Below, in pieces: positions 45,812 through 55,942 of a stretch of DNA of 64,000 nt; positions within the stretch are counted from its first letter, which is position 1; each line of letters opens with the position of its first letter. Source of the DNA: Idiomarinaceae bacterium (GTDB lineage: Bacteria; Pseudomonadota; Gammaproteobacteria; Enterobacterales; Alteromonadaceae); contig NYWU01000016.1 in assembly GCA_002685255.1 (NCBI GenBank), positions 51,043 to 115,042 on the forward strand, written 5' to 3'. A program made the position numbers and the translations under genes. The notes beneath the pieces were generated by a model that saw only the letters and a list, made by a program, of their open reading frames with translations, was not told where the DNA came from and did not search any database.

Positions 45812-47830
45812 ATGTTAAACGATCGACAGCGACAAGCCGTTCACTATGTGCAAGGTCCTTTACTCGTTTTAGCGGGCGCAGGCAGTGGTAAAACGCGCGT
45901 AATTACCGAAAAAATCGCTTATCTTATCCGCGAAAATATTTACACTGCTCGTCAAATCGCTGCCGTCACGTTTACCAATAAAGCCGCGCGCGAAATGCGT
46001 GAGCGTGTTAACCAAACCATGGGGGCTGGTGGTGCACGCGGCTTAACAGTGTCCACGTTTCACACGCTCGGCCTGAATATTATCCGACGCGAGCTCAGCG
46101 CACTCGGTCTAAAGCCTGGATTTTCTTTGTTCGATGATCAAGACACCTATGCGCTACTCAATGGTCTTACAGAAGATGCGTGGGAAGGCGATAAATCGGT
46201 CATTCAAAAATGTCAGCACCGTATCGGTCAATGGAAAAACGCCATGACATCGCCAGAGCAAGCACTGCAGCAAGCTTCGACGGAAGATGACCGACAATTT
46301 GCGACGGTCTTTGCACAATACGAGAAACACTTGCTCGCATGCAATGCAGTCGATTTCGATGACCTCATTCGCTTACCGAGTCAATTATTACAACGTAACG
46401 AGCACGTTCGCGCTCGCTGGCAAAAGAAATTTCGCTACTTGCTCGTTGATGAGTACCAAGACACCAATACAAGCCAGTATCTTTTGGTCAAACTACTGGT
46501 CGGTGAGCGCGCGCGCTTTACCGTGGTTGGCGACGACGATCAGTCAATTTACTCATGGCGCGGTGCGCAACCACAAAATCTTGCGCTTTTGCAGCAAGAC
46601 TTCCCCACTTTGAAGGTAGTGAAGTTGGAGCAAAATTACCGCTCCCACGGTCGTATTCTAAAAGCGGCGAATATTCTGATAGAAAATAACCCTCACGTAT
46701 TTGAGAAAAAATTATTTTCAGATAAAGAGTACGGTGAATCCCTGCGGGTTATTTTTGGCCGCAACGAGGAACATGAGGCAGAGCGTGTAGTCGCCGAAAT
46801 CGTAAAGCAACGCTTTTTAAGCAAGACACCTTATCATCATTTTGCGATTTTATATCGAGGCAACCATCAATCCCGGTTGTTTGAGAAAGCGCTGATGAAC
46901 AACCGAATTCCATACAAAATCACCGGTGGGCAGTCGTTTTTTGCGCGGGCGGAAGTCAAAGACATCATGGCCTATCTGCGCCTGTTGGTAAATCCCGCCG
47001 ACGACACGGCGTTTCTGCGTATTATAAATGTCCCACGCCGAGGTATTGGTCCACAAACCGTACAGCGTATTGGCGAACTCTCTAAGCAACTCGGTTGCAG
47101 CCTATTAGAAGCTTGCGACTCGATTCACTTAAAAACCTTATTGAATACGCAAACCTTTAATGCGGTCGATACCTTTGCACAGATGATTAAGAAGGCTGCA
47201 CGGGACGCCGATCATAACGACAGTGCTGCCGTTGCCGTGCGCACTTTACTCGCAGATATTGGCTACGACGACTGGCTATTTGAAAGCAGTCCTAGCGCAA
47301 AGGCGGCGGAAATGCGTGTTAAAAACGTTTATGAGTTGCATAAGTGGGTGTCCGATATGTTAGCGGGTAACGATGAATACGAGCCCATTTCGCTTGAGCA
47401 GGCGGTCGCTAAGCTGTGTTTACGCGACATGATGTCCCGCAATGAGGACGATGAGCAATTTGATCAGGTACAGCTGATGACTTTACATGCATCAAAAGGA
47501 CTTGAGTTTCCCTTTGTCTTTTTAGTCGGCATGGAAGAAGGATTACTCCCCCACCAAAGCAGTATTGATGGTAACGATATTGAGGAAGAACGCCGTTTAG
47601 CTTATGTAGGAATAACCCGTGCTCAGCAGCGTTTGGTCTTTACCTTGGCTAAGGAGAGGCGCCAATTTGGTGAGGTTTTCCAGCCACAACCCAGCCGCTT
47701 TTTACTTGAACTCCCTCAGGATGACATTGCCTGGGAGCACGACAAACATAAACCAAGTGAAGAGGAACGTGAGACTTCTCGTCAACGAGGGCTAGAAATG
47801 CTGAAGAATGCGCTAAATAAACCCTCTTAG
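45812..47830 (+). CDS. rep: ATP-dependent DNA helicase Rep
   Basis: Superfamily 1A 3'-5' helicase that clears proteins ahead of the replication fork. The 672-residue protein has Q-motif LNDRQRQAV, Walker A GAGSGKT at 22-28, DEYQDTN, VGDDDQSIYSWRGA, QNYRS and TLHASKGLEF. It is closer to Rep than UvrD (RELSALGLKPGFSLFDDQD region). ATG 45812 is chosen by family N-terminus. The stop overlaps that of the convergent GGDEF/EAL gene. Confidence 0.95.
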   Translation: MLNDRQRQAVHYVQGPLLVLAGAGSGKTRVITEKIAYLIRENIYTARQIAAVTFTNKAAREMRERVNQTMGAGGARGLTVSTFHTLGLNIIRRELSALGLKPGFSLFDDQDTYALLNGLTEDAWEGDKSVIQKCQHRIGQWKNAMTSPEQALQQASTEDDRQFATVFAQYEKHLLACNAVDFDDLIRLPSQLLQRNEHVRARWQKKFRYLLVDEYQDTNTSQYLLVKLLVGERARFTVVGDDDQSIYSWRGAQPQNLALLQQDFPTLKVVKLEQNYRSHGRILKAANILIENNPHVFEKKLFSDKEYGESLRVIFGRNEEHEAERVVAEIVKQRFLSKTPYHHFAILYRGNHQSRLFEKALMNNRIPYKITGGQSFFARAEVKDIMAYLRLLVNPADDTAFLRIINVPRRGIGPQTVQRIGELSKQLGCSLLEACDSIHLKTLLNTQTFNAVDTFAQMIKKAARDADHNDSAAVAVRTLLADIGYDDWLFESSPSAKAAEMRVKNVYELHKWVSDMLAGNDEYEPISLEQAVAKLCLRDMMSRNEDDEQFDQVQLMTLHASKGLEFPFVFLVGMEEGLLPHQSSIDGNDIEEERRLAYVGITRAQQRLVFTLAKERRQFGEVFQPQPSRFLLELPQDDIAWEHDKHKPSEEERETSRQRGLEMLKNALNKPS

Positions 47831-50427
47831 TTTAACGTGCCATTAACGGTCGAGCGTGATTTGGGTTGAGGCGATTTGAGGCACTTTGTTACGTACGCCC
47901 CTTGCCCATACTCAACACCCAACTCACGTAATATATTCGCTAAAGATTCCGTTTTAACCCCAGCTGCATACAATTCGATCTCTAACTCTTCGCAGAGCGT
48001 GGCAACGTGGCGCAACATGGCACGCGCTCGACTACTGGATTCTAGCCGCATGACATAATCTTGATCGAGCTTGAGTTTAGAAAATGGATAATTATATAAA
48101 AACTGTAGTGGTCCTGCGCCACGACCAAAGTGATCAATCACAAGCTTAAAACCGGCCTGTGATAGGCGTCTTAAACTCGCTACTGAGCGTTTATCATTCT
48201 GCGTAAGTGCAGTCTCAGAAAACTCCAACACCAGTTGCGAGGGGTTTACTTTATATCGCTCGACAATATTCAAGAGCTGTCGAATATAACCCGACTTAAG
48301 TAGATGCCTTACCGATAGATTGAGATGAATACGCTCTTCGCTTTGACCTGAGTTAAGTAAGTGCTCGCAACAACGTTTCAATAGGTATTGATCCAACTTA
48401 ACAATGAGCCCCGTCTTTTCGGCGAGCGCCAAGTAATCTGACGTTTTAACGCGATTACTTTCAATATTCCACTGTAAAAAGGCTTCCGACGCATGCTGCT
48501 GGCGACCCGCAATGTCTGCAATTGTCTCAAACTCGACAAAAAAGTCTTGGTCGATGCGTGCGTGACGTAGCGCTCGTTCACGTTTAACCGACTCAACCAA
48601 CGTACGGTGCATGGTATTATCAAATACCACATAGCGCCCACGCCCTTGTGATTTAGCCTCATACATCGCAGCATCAGCATCACGGAGTAGACGCTCTACC
48701 GAGTCTTGCGAATCATCACACATAGCGATACCAATACTCGCTCCGGAGTAATGTTCGTGACCGTTCAAAATAAAGGGCTCATTTAAACTTGAGATAATTC
48801 GCTTTGCGATCTCGCGCGCGTCATCAACCGATGACATCGTGTCTAATAGAATGACAAACTCATCGCCACCCAGTCTCGCAACCAGGTCATTTTCTCGCAC
48901 ACATGTTTGGATACGCTTACTCACGTCCAATAGAAACTCGTCACCCGCCGAGTGACCTAATGTGTCGTTAATGGTTTTAAACCGATCGAGGTCGAGAAAT
49001 AAGACTGCAAAAAAGTGTTCTGGATGACGTCGCTGATGAGCCAATGCTTGCTGCAAACTCTCAGTAAACAAAGCCCTATTGGGTAAACCGGTTAGACTGT
49101 CGTGGTGAGCATCGTGGAATAAACGCGCCTCAATTTTCTTGCGTCGTTCGATCTCAGAAACGAGCTCTTCGGTGCGTTCTTCTACTTTTTTCTCTAGAAA
49201 TTGGTTAACTCTTTGAATTTCCTCATTCGCCCGGCGCCGTTCGATAGCAACAGCGACGTGCTGAGAAACAAAGTTCAACAGCTCTAAGTCTTCGTGTTTA
49301 TATAAAAACTCGTCATCATAGGTCTGTACAGCAATTACACCAAATGCTTTACCATCCAAAACAAGCGGACTACCCAGCCATTGCTTTGCTACGCTGCCGG
49401 TATCTTCAGTCAGTTTGATCTCTTTATTCTCAGTTAACAGTGCGCGTTCATTGGCATCAATAAACGCAGGCTCCGCTTTACGCATCACGTATTCTGTGAG
49501 CCCCTTCCCCATACGTCGACGTTCAGCCTTATTGTCGCGTTCATCTTTATGGTACGGAAAGCGAATATACTTATTATCAGGCGAAACTAAAGCAACGTAG
49601 AAATTATCAGCATGAATCAATGTCGCGATTTGGTTATGCAGAGCCTCGTAGAAAGTCACCATATCTTCTGATGTATTGGTCAGCTCAGAAATTGCGAATA
49701 GTACGGAGGTTTGCTGCTCGACCTTCTCCCGCACCGTGATCTCTTTCATCAAGCTTTCATTAGCGTGGCGCAGTTCAGCTGTTTGGTGAGCAATCTCGTT
49801 TTGTAGAATTTCTTTCTGCTTTAATCGTTCAAGTGCATTGACGACATGTTGCGATACGAAGGTGAGAAGATCTTTATCGTTTTCATCATATCGATGATTA
49901 TCGTGGTAACTTTGCACCACCATGGCACCGATAACATTACTACCTGAAATAAGCGGCACACCTAACCAGTCAACAGGAGCCGATCCCATTTCTTCAACTT
50001 CACCTTGCTGGATTAGCTGCTGAAACACTTCCGGAGGGCATAGCAATGACTGACCCGTACGCATGACATAGCCGGTCAGCCCGCGCGCCAAAGACTCCAT
50101 TGGCATTTGCTCTATTGCTTGTTTTTCGTCGAACTCATCAACGAAGTAAGCGAAGCTGACGACTTTCTTTTCAGGCTCGTAAAAGCAAACATAAAAGTTG
50201 CGAGCATACATTAGCTCGCCGATGATGGCGTGCACTGATTGATAAAAGTTATCCATGCTGCGCGCAGAGGCTGCAAGCTCAGAAATACGGAAGAGTGCCT
50301 TCTGCACCACTTCTGCTGAACGATAACTGTATGTAAGCCGTTTTAGGCGTTCAATAACCTTGGTGAGCTTTTGGTTTTCGCGAGCAAGCTCTGTTTGATT
50401 ATTGTTCGGCCCACTAGATGCCGCCAT
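47827..50427 (-). CDS. GAF-GAF-GGDEF protein with degenerate EAL domain
   Basis: An 866-residue soluble signalling protein. Two GAF domains (about 45-202 and 242-396) are linked by coiled coils (about 200-240 and 398-435) to a GGDEF domain (about 438-605). The active motif GGDEF (520-524) and an I-site RxxD (511-514) are intact, so diguanylate cyclase activity is likely. The EAL domain (about 620-855) has lost key residues: EAL reads EAF at 648-650, DDFG reads IDHFG at 764-768, and AEGVE reads AAGVK at 821-825. It is probably not a working phosphodiesterase and may bind or regulate. Signals for the GAF domains are unknown. Confidence 0.9.
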   Translation of the reverse strand: MAASSGPNNNQTELARENQKLTKVIERLKRLTYSYRSAEVVQKALFRISELAASARSMDNFYQSVHAIIGELMYARNFYVCFYEPEKKVVSFAYFVDEFDEKQAIEQMPMESLARGLTGYVMRTGQSLLCPPEVFQQLIQQGEVEEMGSAPVDWLGVPLISGSNVIGAMVVQSYHDNHRYDENDKDLLTFVSQHVVNALERLKQKEILQNEIAHQTAELRHANESLMKEITVREKVEQQTSVLFAISELTNTSEDMVTFYEALHNQIATLIHADNFYVALVSPDNKYIRFPYHKDERDNKAERRRMGKGLTEYVMRKAEPAFIDANERALLTENKEIKLTEDTGSVAKQWLGSPLVLDGKAFGVIAVQTYDDEFLYKHEDLELLNFVSQHVAVAIERRRANEEIQRVNQFLEKKVEERTEELVSEIERRKKIEARLFHDAHHDSLTGLPNRALFTESLQQALAHQRRHPEHFFAVLFLDLDRFKTINDTLGHSAGDEFLLDVSKRIQTCVRENDLVARLGGDEFVILLDTMSSVDDAREIAKRIISSLNEPFILNGHEHYSGASIGIAMCDDSQDSVERLLRDADAAMYEAKSQGRGRYVVFDNTMHRTLVESVKRERALRHARIDQDFFVEFETIADIAGRQQHASEAFLQWNIESNRVKTSDYLALAEKTGLIVKLDQYLLKRCCEHLLNSGQSEERIHLNLSVRHLLKSGYIRQLLNIVERYKVNPSQLVLEFSETALTQNDKRSVASLRRLSQAGFKLVIDHFGRGAGPLQFLYNYPFSKLKLDQDYVMRLESSSRARAMLRHVATLCEELEIELYAAGVKTESLANILRELGVEYGQGAYVTKCLKSPQPKSRSTVNGTLN

Positions 50428-50561
50428 GATGCGGGGACTCCCTAACCATCACTTCTAATTATAGTTATTTATTGTTTTACTTATCGGGTTGTTACAATTA
50501 TTAACAAACGTAAAGTATAAACTATAACCAGTGGGTTGCAAGAAATTGCCGCTTATATATA

Positions 50562-50590
50562 CAAAAAAGCCACCGCTAATTGCGATGGCT
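50562..50590 (-). terminator. Rho-independent terminator of the cytochrome c5 gene
   Basis: AGCCACCGC and GCGATGGCT pair with one internal mismatch around a five-base loop. On the minus strand the stem is followed by six T residues. It lies 30 bases beyond the cytochrome stop. Confidence 0.82.
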
Positions 50591-50619
50591 CATATTCTTT
50601 TATCACTGCACGTAATTGA

Positions 50620-51045
50620 TTAGATTTCTGCAGTCATATACTCAATGGCTGCTTTGATTTCATCATCAGAGCAATCAGCACATGTACCTTTTGGAGGCAT
50701 TGCGTTAAAACCATTGATCGCGTGTTTTAAAACGGTATCCATGCCTTGGGCAAGACGTGGTTCCCAATCGTCCGCATTATTAATTTTTGGCGCACCCATC
50801 ACGCCTGAAGTGTGACACGCTGTACAATACTGACCGAACACAGCTTCACCAGAGCGAGGTCCACTCGCCGCGGCTTCGCTAGCTGCGCTCTCGCCTGCTA
50901 CGCGGATTTTACCAATCGGCTCAATACGTTTTGCAATAGCGTCCTTTGACATGTCATCTTGAACAGCGGCAGAGGCGCCAAAACTGATCATGGCGGCCAA
51001 GCCGAATGAAAGGCTCTTCAGTGCAAGTGTCGTCAATCGTTTCAC
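50620..51045 (-). CDS. Cytochrome c5-type monoheme protein
   Basis: A 141-residue periplasmic electron carrier. The signal peptide (about 1-26, ending ASA) is followed by a linker rich in Ala/Ser/Glu and a class I cytochrome domain with CTACH at 74-78, the probable axial M116 in NAMPPKG, and a C122/C125 disulfide pair characteristic of cytochrome c5. It begins at GTG 51045 with AGGAGA seven bases upstream. It may donate to the oxidase encoded at the left end. Confidence 0.92.
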   Translation of the reverse strand: MKRLTTLALKSLSFGLAAMISFGASAAVQDDMSKDAIAKRIEPIGKIRVAGESAASEAAASGPRSGEAVFGQYCTACHTSGVMGAPKINNADDWEPRLAQGMDTVLKHAINGFNAMPPKGTCADCSDDEIKAAIEYMTAEI

Positions 51046-51125
51046 GAGTGTCTCCTAAGAATCTGGCTGGTACACTATACCCAGTACTCGGAGATTATAC
51101 CCACAAAAGCTCAAAGGATAAACAC

Positions 51126-52196
51126 TTGAACGAAGTGACTCGTAAAATAGCGTTATTGGATCTTGACGCTTTCTTCGCTGCTGTTGAGGTACTGCGCGAT
51201 CCCAGCCTCAAGAATAAACCCTTTGCGGTAGGCGGTGGCGGCGATCGCGGTGTGGTCGCGACAGCTAATTATTTAGCCCGTCGCTTCGGCGTGCATAGCG
51301 CCATGTCTGGACACCGAGCGCGACAGCTATGTCCTCAATTGATCTTTGTTAAGCCAAACTTCGCCGAATATAAGGCACTTTCGTATCAGGTGCGTGAGAT
51401 TCTCGCGAGATATACACCGCTAGTCGAACCCGCTTCTATCGACGAATTTTATCTTGATTTAACCGACAACGATGCCTTTAAAGGTAGCGCTAGCTTGACT
51501 GTTGAAGCTATTAGAAAGGAAATTAGCCAACTTGGAATCACTGGCTCTGCTGGTATATCCAATCAGAAGATGGTCGCAAAAATTGCCAGCGATGATAATA
51601 AGCCCAACGGCCAGAAAGTGGTGCCACCAGAGCAGGTGTTTGACTATTTAGCCGCTTTACCGCTTAAGCGAATTCCAGGTGTTGGACCTAAGAGTCAGGA
51701 AACACTTGCACGCTATGGATTAACTCATGGACATCACATTCAGACGGCCAACACATCGCAACTGCAACAAATATTAGGAGAAAAGGCTGGCTGGCTACTA
51801 TTTCAACGTTGCCAAGGCATTGATCCGCGCCCGGTTACAACCGATAGAACCCGTAAAAGCGTTGGAGTCGAACAAACGCTACCAGCGGATATTCAACAGC
51901 TAACGACGGTACAGGACTATATTCAGCAGCAGTTGCTACCTCAGCTAAAAAAACGCTTACAAGTCGAGCATTGGCGTGAACGAGCGATAAAAACGCAAAC
52001 CTTAAAGCTTAAGTTCTCTGATTTTAATCAAACCACAGTATCTAAAGCGAATGGATTCGTCTCACCCAGTTTGTTTTATCAACTAGCTGAAGAGGCTTGG
52101 CAGCGAGGTGCGGGTAAGCATGTAAGATTAGTTGGGATCAGCGTAACCTTACCTGATCCCAACCAACAAACCCAGCTAGAGCTAGAGCTTGATTAG
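51126..52196 (+). CDS. dinB: DNA polymerase IV
   Basis: Y-family translesion polymerase. The protein of about 356 residues has LLDLDAFFAAVE with metal-binding aspartates, GVVATANYLARRFGV, the catalytic SIDEFYLD and a helix-hairpin-helix (LKRIPGVGPKS). TTG 51126 is chosen because AAGGA lies six bases upstream and the conserved domain begins at once; longer in-frame starts overlap the divergent cytochrome gene. No LexA box with correct spacing is visible. The 3' end overlaps the DUF4399 stop. Confidence 0.92.
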   Translation: MNEVTRKIALLDLDAFFAAVEVLRDPSLKNKPFAVGGGGDRGVVATANYLARRFGVHSAMSGHRARQLCPQLIFVKPNFAEYKALSYQVREILARYTPLVEPASIDEFYLDLTDNDAFKGSASLTVEAIRKEISQLGITGSAGISNQKMVAKIASDDNKPNGQKVVPPEQVFDYLAALPLKRIPGVGPKSQETLARYGLTHGHHIQTANTSQLQQILGEKAGWLLFQRCQGIDPRPVTTDRTRKSVGVEQTLPADIQQLTTVQDYIQQQLLPQLKKRLQVEHWRERAIKTQTLKLKFSDFNQTTVSKANGFVSPSLFYQLAEEAWQRGAGKHVRLVGISVTLPDPNQQTQLELELD

Positions 52197-52630
52197 TCAC
52201 CTTTGACAGTGATAGTAATTTTCTTAGAAACAACCGCGGGGTTGTGTGGTACGTGATTCTTATCGCCAAGAATGATTTGCAAGGTGTGTTCGCCTGGCTC
52301 AAGTGTCAGCGTTGTTTCGGTCTGACCGCCGCCAAAGTGAATGATATCGCCACCCATAGGTTGATCCATTGGCGGAAGCGAATCCATATCCACTAATAGG
52401 TGATGGTGCCCCGTATTTTTTACGTCAACACCCGCAGGCGCTACGCCCATACCTGACAAGCCGAATTTAACCTTGAAGGTTGAATTAACCACTTCGCCAT
52501 CTTGCGGTGAAATGATATAAGCCTGTGCGTCTTGTGGAGCTTCGCTCTGAGCCATTTCTTGAGCTTGTGCAGTGGCAACTACTGAGCCACCAAACATGGC
52601 GAGGGCGCCAATTAACCATGCGCGTTTCAT
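52193..52630 (-). CDS. DUF4399 periplasmic protein
   Basis: A 145-residue secreted protein: signal peptide (about 1-23, ending AQA) and a beta-sandwich with NTGHHHLLVD, PMGGDIIHFGGG and LQIILGDKNHVPH. The His-rich motifs suggest metal binding, though this is inference; DUF4399 has no assigned function. A correctly spaced GGAG precedes the start. It is the last gene of the six-gene minus-strand unit, 19 bases after the chemoreceptor. Confidence 0.85.
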   Translation of the reverse strand: MKRAWLIGALAMFGGSVVATAQAQEMAQSEAPQDAQAYIISPQDGEVVNSTFKVKFGLSGMGVAPAGVDVKNTGHHHLLVDMDSLPPMDQPMGGDIIHFGGGQTETTLTLEPGEHTLQIILGDKNHVPHNPAVVSKKITITVKGD

Positions 52631-52649
52631 AATCCTTCTCCTAAATTAG

Positions 52650-54542
52650 TTACGACAATTTAAACTTACTTACCAAGGACTCTAAACGATCAAACTCACC
52701 TTGCAAGGTCTGACAGGCTTGGTGTGTTTTCTTCAAGTTTTGCTGACTGCGTTCGTTCATTTCATTAATATCTGTTACATCGCGGTCAAGTGTTCGAATC
52801 ACCTGGCTTTGCTGCTGTGTCGCAGATGCAACAGAATGATTCATATCATCAATTTGTGCAATCACTTCATCAATTTCTGTCATATGCCGCGTTGATTCGT
52901 CCGCACTTGCCACGCACGCCTCGCTGGTTTCCTGACTGTCATTAATAATTTCCACCACCGTGCGTGTGCCCTCACGCACTTGAGAAATCATTGTCTCGAT
53001 TTCCCCAGCAGACTGCGATGTGCGTTGCGCGAGGCTACGAACCTCATCTGCCACCACCGCAAAGCCTCGTCCTGCTTCACCGGCACGAGCAGCTTCGATA
53101 GCTGCGTTGAGTGCGAGTAAGTTGGTTTGCTCAGTGATGCCCATAATCACTTCAACGATCTTACCGATGTTTTGAGTATTCTCATCAAGGCTATGGATGG
53201 CATCGACTGAGTCTTTCATACGCTTCGATAAATCGGTAATTTGTTGCATATTGAACTTAAGCGCCTCGCGCGCAGACACAGAAATCTCTGTCGCCCGAGT
53301 GGCTTTTTCGGAGGCGCTCCCTGCACTAGATGATATATCACTTGAGCTTGCGCCTAACTCATTAATAGCAGTAACGACCGTATTGGTGCGCGCCGACTGT
53401 TCATCACCGAGCGCGACGGACTCGTTATTGGCTGAAACCATTTGCGTAACATTGGCTTCAAGCTGTTTAGATGCCTTACGCACATCAAGAATCGCTACCT
53501 GAATTTTTTCAATGAATTCATTCATGCGCGAGGCGACTACGCCAAATTCATCCTCACTTTTGACAGAAATACGTTGCGTTAGGTCGCCCTCTCCTCGCGC
53601 CAGGTCAGTAACGGCATAATTAAGCTGACGCAATGGCTTGAGTAACACAGAGAGCAGTGCATTAAGCAGTAAAATGACTGCAGCAATGCCGATCACTAAG
53701 TAAATGACTGCAGACCACGCAAATGAGGCAACATCGGCATACGCTTTTTCAGTATCGATAGCCACCGCCAAGTACCAGTTAACTCCATCAATCCCTTCAA
53801 CAGGTTGAAAAGTAAGCATGTACTCGCGGTCATTTATCGGGTAGTCAACAAACGCTTTAGTAATTTGTGCGTTACTACCAAGATACTGGGAAATCGTTTT
53901 ATCGACGTTCGCAGTTTCCGGATGGCTTAATATTTTACCCTGTTGATTCACCAAAAACGCAAAGCCCAACCCCATAAAATCAGTGTTATTGACGATTGCC
54001 GAAACGGTATCAAGCATCATGTCGCCACCGGCGACCCCCAGTAGCTGACCATTTTCCGTCATAGGGACCACCGCTGAAATCGTTAACTCGTTGGTGGTGA
54101 CATCAATATACGGCTGAGTGTAGGTCGGTTGCTTTTGCTCGATAGCTAATTGATACCATGGCCGTTGGCGCGCATCGTAATCGTCAGGTAAGTCAATACT
54201 CGTATCATCGAGAATAAACTGGCCATCGGTAAGACCATAATAAACATTCTTAAAATCGCCCGACCGTTTCGCCTGTTGGACTTTACGCAAAGCCTCTTCG
54301 GTCTCATCATCAGGATCATAGGACTCGGCAGTGGCCCGCACAATGCGCATGCGGTCATTGAGCCATTGAGAGATATTATTCGACACCGAGCCTGACATCG
54401 CATTAATTTGAGTGCGTAAATCAGAGCGAATTTGGTCAGACATCTGCCAAAAATTAGTCGCTGTAAAAATACCTAAAACCAGTACCAAAATAGCCGAAGC
54501 AGCAATAATAACTTTTTGAGTAAACTTCAATGATTTCAACAT
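52650..54542 (-). CDS. Chemoreceptor with amino-acid-type dCache domain
   Basis: A 630-residue methyl-accepting protein: helix 1 (about 11-31), double-Cache domain (about 35-270), helix 2 (about 277-300), HAMP (about 300-350) and a signalling domain with tip [21 protein letters not shown]. The distal Cache pocket contains Y122, R127, W129, Y130, Y145, D147 and D174. The order and spacing match the amino-acid-binding signature described for Pseudomonas PctA-type sensors. Ligands are therefore probably L-amino acids. It lies 28 bases after ktrB on the same strand. Confidence 0.92.
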   Translation of the reverse strand: MLKSLKFTQKVIIAASAILVLVLGIFTATNFWQMSDQIRSDLRTQINAMSGSVSNNISQWLNDRMRIVRATAESYDPDDETEEALRKVQQAKRSGDFKNVYYGLTDGQFILDDTSIDLPDDYDARQRPWYQLAIEQKQPTYTQPYIDVTTNELTISAVVPMTENGQLLGVAGGDMMLDTVSAIVNNTDFMGLGFAFLVNQQGKILSHPETANVDKTISQYLGSNAQITKAFVDYPINDREYMLTFQPVEGIDGVNWYLAVAIDTEKAYADVASFAWSAVIYLVIGIAAVILLLNALLSVLLKPLRQLNYAVTDLARGEGDLTQRISVKSEDEFGVVASRMNEFIEKIQVAILDVRKASKQLEANVTQMVSANNESVALGDEQSARTNTVVTAINELGASSSDISSSAGSASEKATRATEISVSAREALKFNMQQITDLSKRMKDSVDAIHSLDENTQNIGKIVEVIMGITEQTNLLALNAAIEAARAGEAGRGFAVVADEVRSLAQRTSQSAGEIETMISQVREGTRTVVEIINDSQETSEACVASADESTRHMTEIDEVIAQIDDMNHSVASATQQQSQVIRTLDRDVTDINEMNERSQQNLKKTHQACQTLQGEFDRLESLVSKFKLS

Positions 54543-54570
54543 GTTTACGATCTCTCAATCCCACTCTTTG

Positions 54571-55941
54571 TTAACCAACCTGTATGGTGGTCTGTGGATA
54601 GCGAATTCTGCGCTTATTAGGCGTGGTCAGGAAGTACACCAGCGTCAATGGTCCGACACGACCCGCGAACATCAATAACATGACGATGCACTGACTGATG
54701 GGTGTCAGGTCCTCCGTAATGCCTCTGGATAATCCTACCGTTGCTGAAGCCGATAAAACTTCGAACGCTATATCTATAAACGGCAGATTGTTGAGAATCA
54801 TTAGTACAAATATGCCAATAAATAACATTGCTATGGTCACCATGGTGACCGCGAGCGCTTTCATCACCGCATCCTGTGATACAGAACGTTCCATCAGAGT
54901 TACGTGTTCACGGCGACGAATGAAGGTGTAAGTTGCTAACATTAAAATGATAAAAGTACCCAGCTTAATTCCGCCTGCGGTACTCATCGACCCACCCCCG
55001 ATAAACATGAGCAGCAACATATATACTGCACTTGCATCAGTCAAAGAGCCAATATCCACGCTGTTAAAGCCGGCTGTACGCGGCGTGACTGCTTGAAACC
55101 AAGCCGCTGTCCATTGACCCAGCTCATCAAGCCCTCCCAATGTTTTGGGGTTGTTATGTTCTAATCCATAAATCACAAACATTGACACTACATTGATCAC
55201 CAATGTGGTCATCAAAATACTCTTGGTATATACCGAGAAATTACGCCAACGTCGACCTTCATACATATTGGTGATCACAGAAAAGCCTAGGCCACCCACT
55301 ATAAATAAAAACGAGATAATTAAGTTAACGGGTAAATTGCTCGCATAAGGAATAAGACTGTCTGGCGAAAGTCCAAAGCCCGCGTTATTAAATGCGGATA
55401 TGGCGTAAAATATACCATGACCAAACGCTGTGAGTAGCGGCATTTCGGGCCACCACAAAAAAGTCAGTGCCAATGCGGCGACCAGTTCGCAGATAATGGC
55501 AAGTAGCAATACCGCCTTTGCCGTTTTAACGATATTCATTAGGCTCGTTTGGTTCATTGCTTCTTTAGCCAGTAACCGTTGTTGAATCGATATCTTACCG
55601 CCCAATGAAGATACTGCCAGAATGGCAAACGTCATAAAGCCAATACCGCCTAATTGAATCAACACGGCTATCACGCTGGTACCAAACAACGTAAAGTCGC
55701 CACCCGTGTCTGCTACCACTAAGCCAGTCACAGTTACCGCAGAAGTCGCCGTAAAGATCGCCTGCAACCAAGTAATAGGCTCTAGCGTGGCAAAGGGTAA
55801 CTTCAACGCTAAAGTACCCAGTATAATTAACACTGCAAAGCCCGTCGCTAAAACAACTGGGGGGCTGGCTTTAAACGCTTTGCTCTGCGTGCGTGCGGAG
55901 GTTTTATATAAAAATGCGAGAGACGGCTTCCACAGTTTCAT
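54571..55941 (-). CDS. ktrB: K+ uptake channel subunit KtrB (TrkH family)
   Basis: Ion-conducting subunit of a Na+-dependent K+ uptake system. The 456-residue protein has four membrane-pore-membrane repeats with selectivity-filter glycines G73 (TVTGL), G188 (NNAGF), G291 (RTAGF) and G403 (TVGL), and the intramembrane-gate stretch GGGSMSTAGGIK. Size is that of KtrB. One base separates it from the ktrA stop. TrkH naming is an alternative. Confidence 0.92.
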   Translation of the reverse strand: MKLWKPSLAFLYKTSARTQSKAFKASPPVVLATGFAVLIILGTLALKLPFATLEPITWLQAIFTATSAVTVTGLVVADTGGDFTLFGTSVIAVLIQLGGIGFMTFAILAVSSLGGKISIQQRLLAKEAMNQTSLMNIVKTAKAVLLLAIICELVAALALTFLWWPEMPLLTAFGHGIFYAISAFNNAGFGLSPDSLIPYASNLPVNLIISFLFIVGGLGFSVITNMYEGRRWRNFSVYTKSILMTTLVINVVSMFVIYGLEHNNPKTLGGLDELGQWTAAWFQAVTPRTAGFNSVDIGSLTDASAVYMLLLMFIGGGSMSTAGGIKLGTFIILMLATYTFIRRREHVTLMERSVSQDAVMKALAVTMVTIAMLFIGIFVLMILNNLPFIDIAFEVLSASATVGLSRGITEDLTPISQCIVMLLMFAGRVGPLTLVYFLTTPNKRRIRYPQTTIQVG

Positions 55942-55942
55942 A

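Noticed and set aside
51067..51084. LexA-like palindrome before dinB (CTGG-N10-CCAG)
   Set aside because: The SOS consensus needs CTG-N10-CAG; here CTG and CAG are 12 bases apart, so it is not a normal LexA site.
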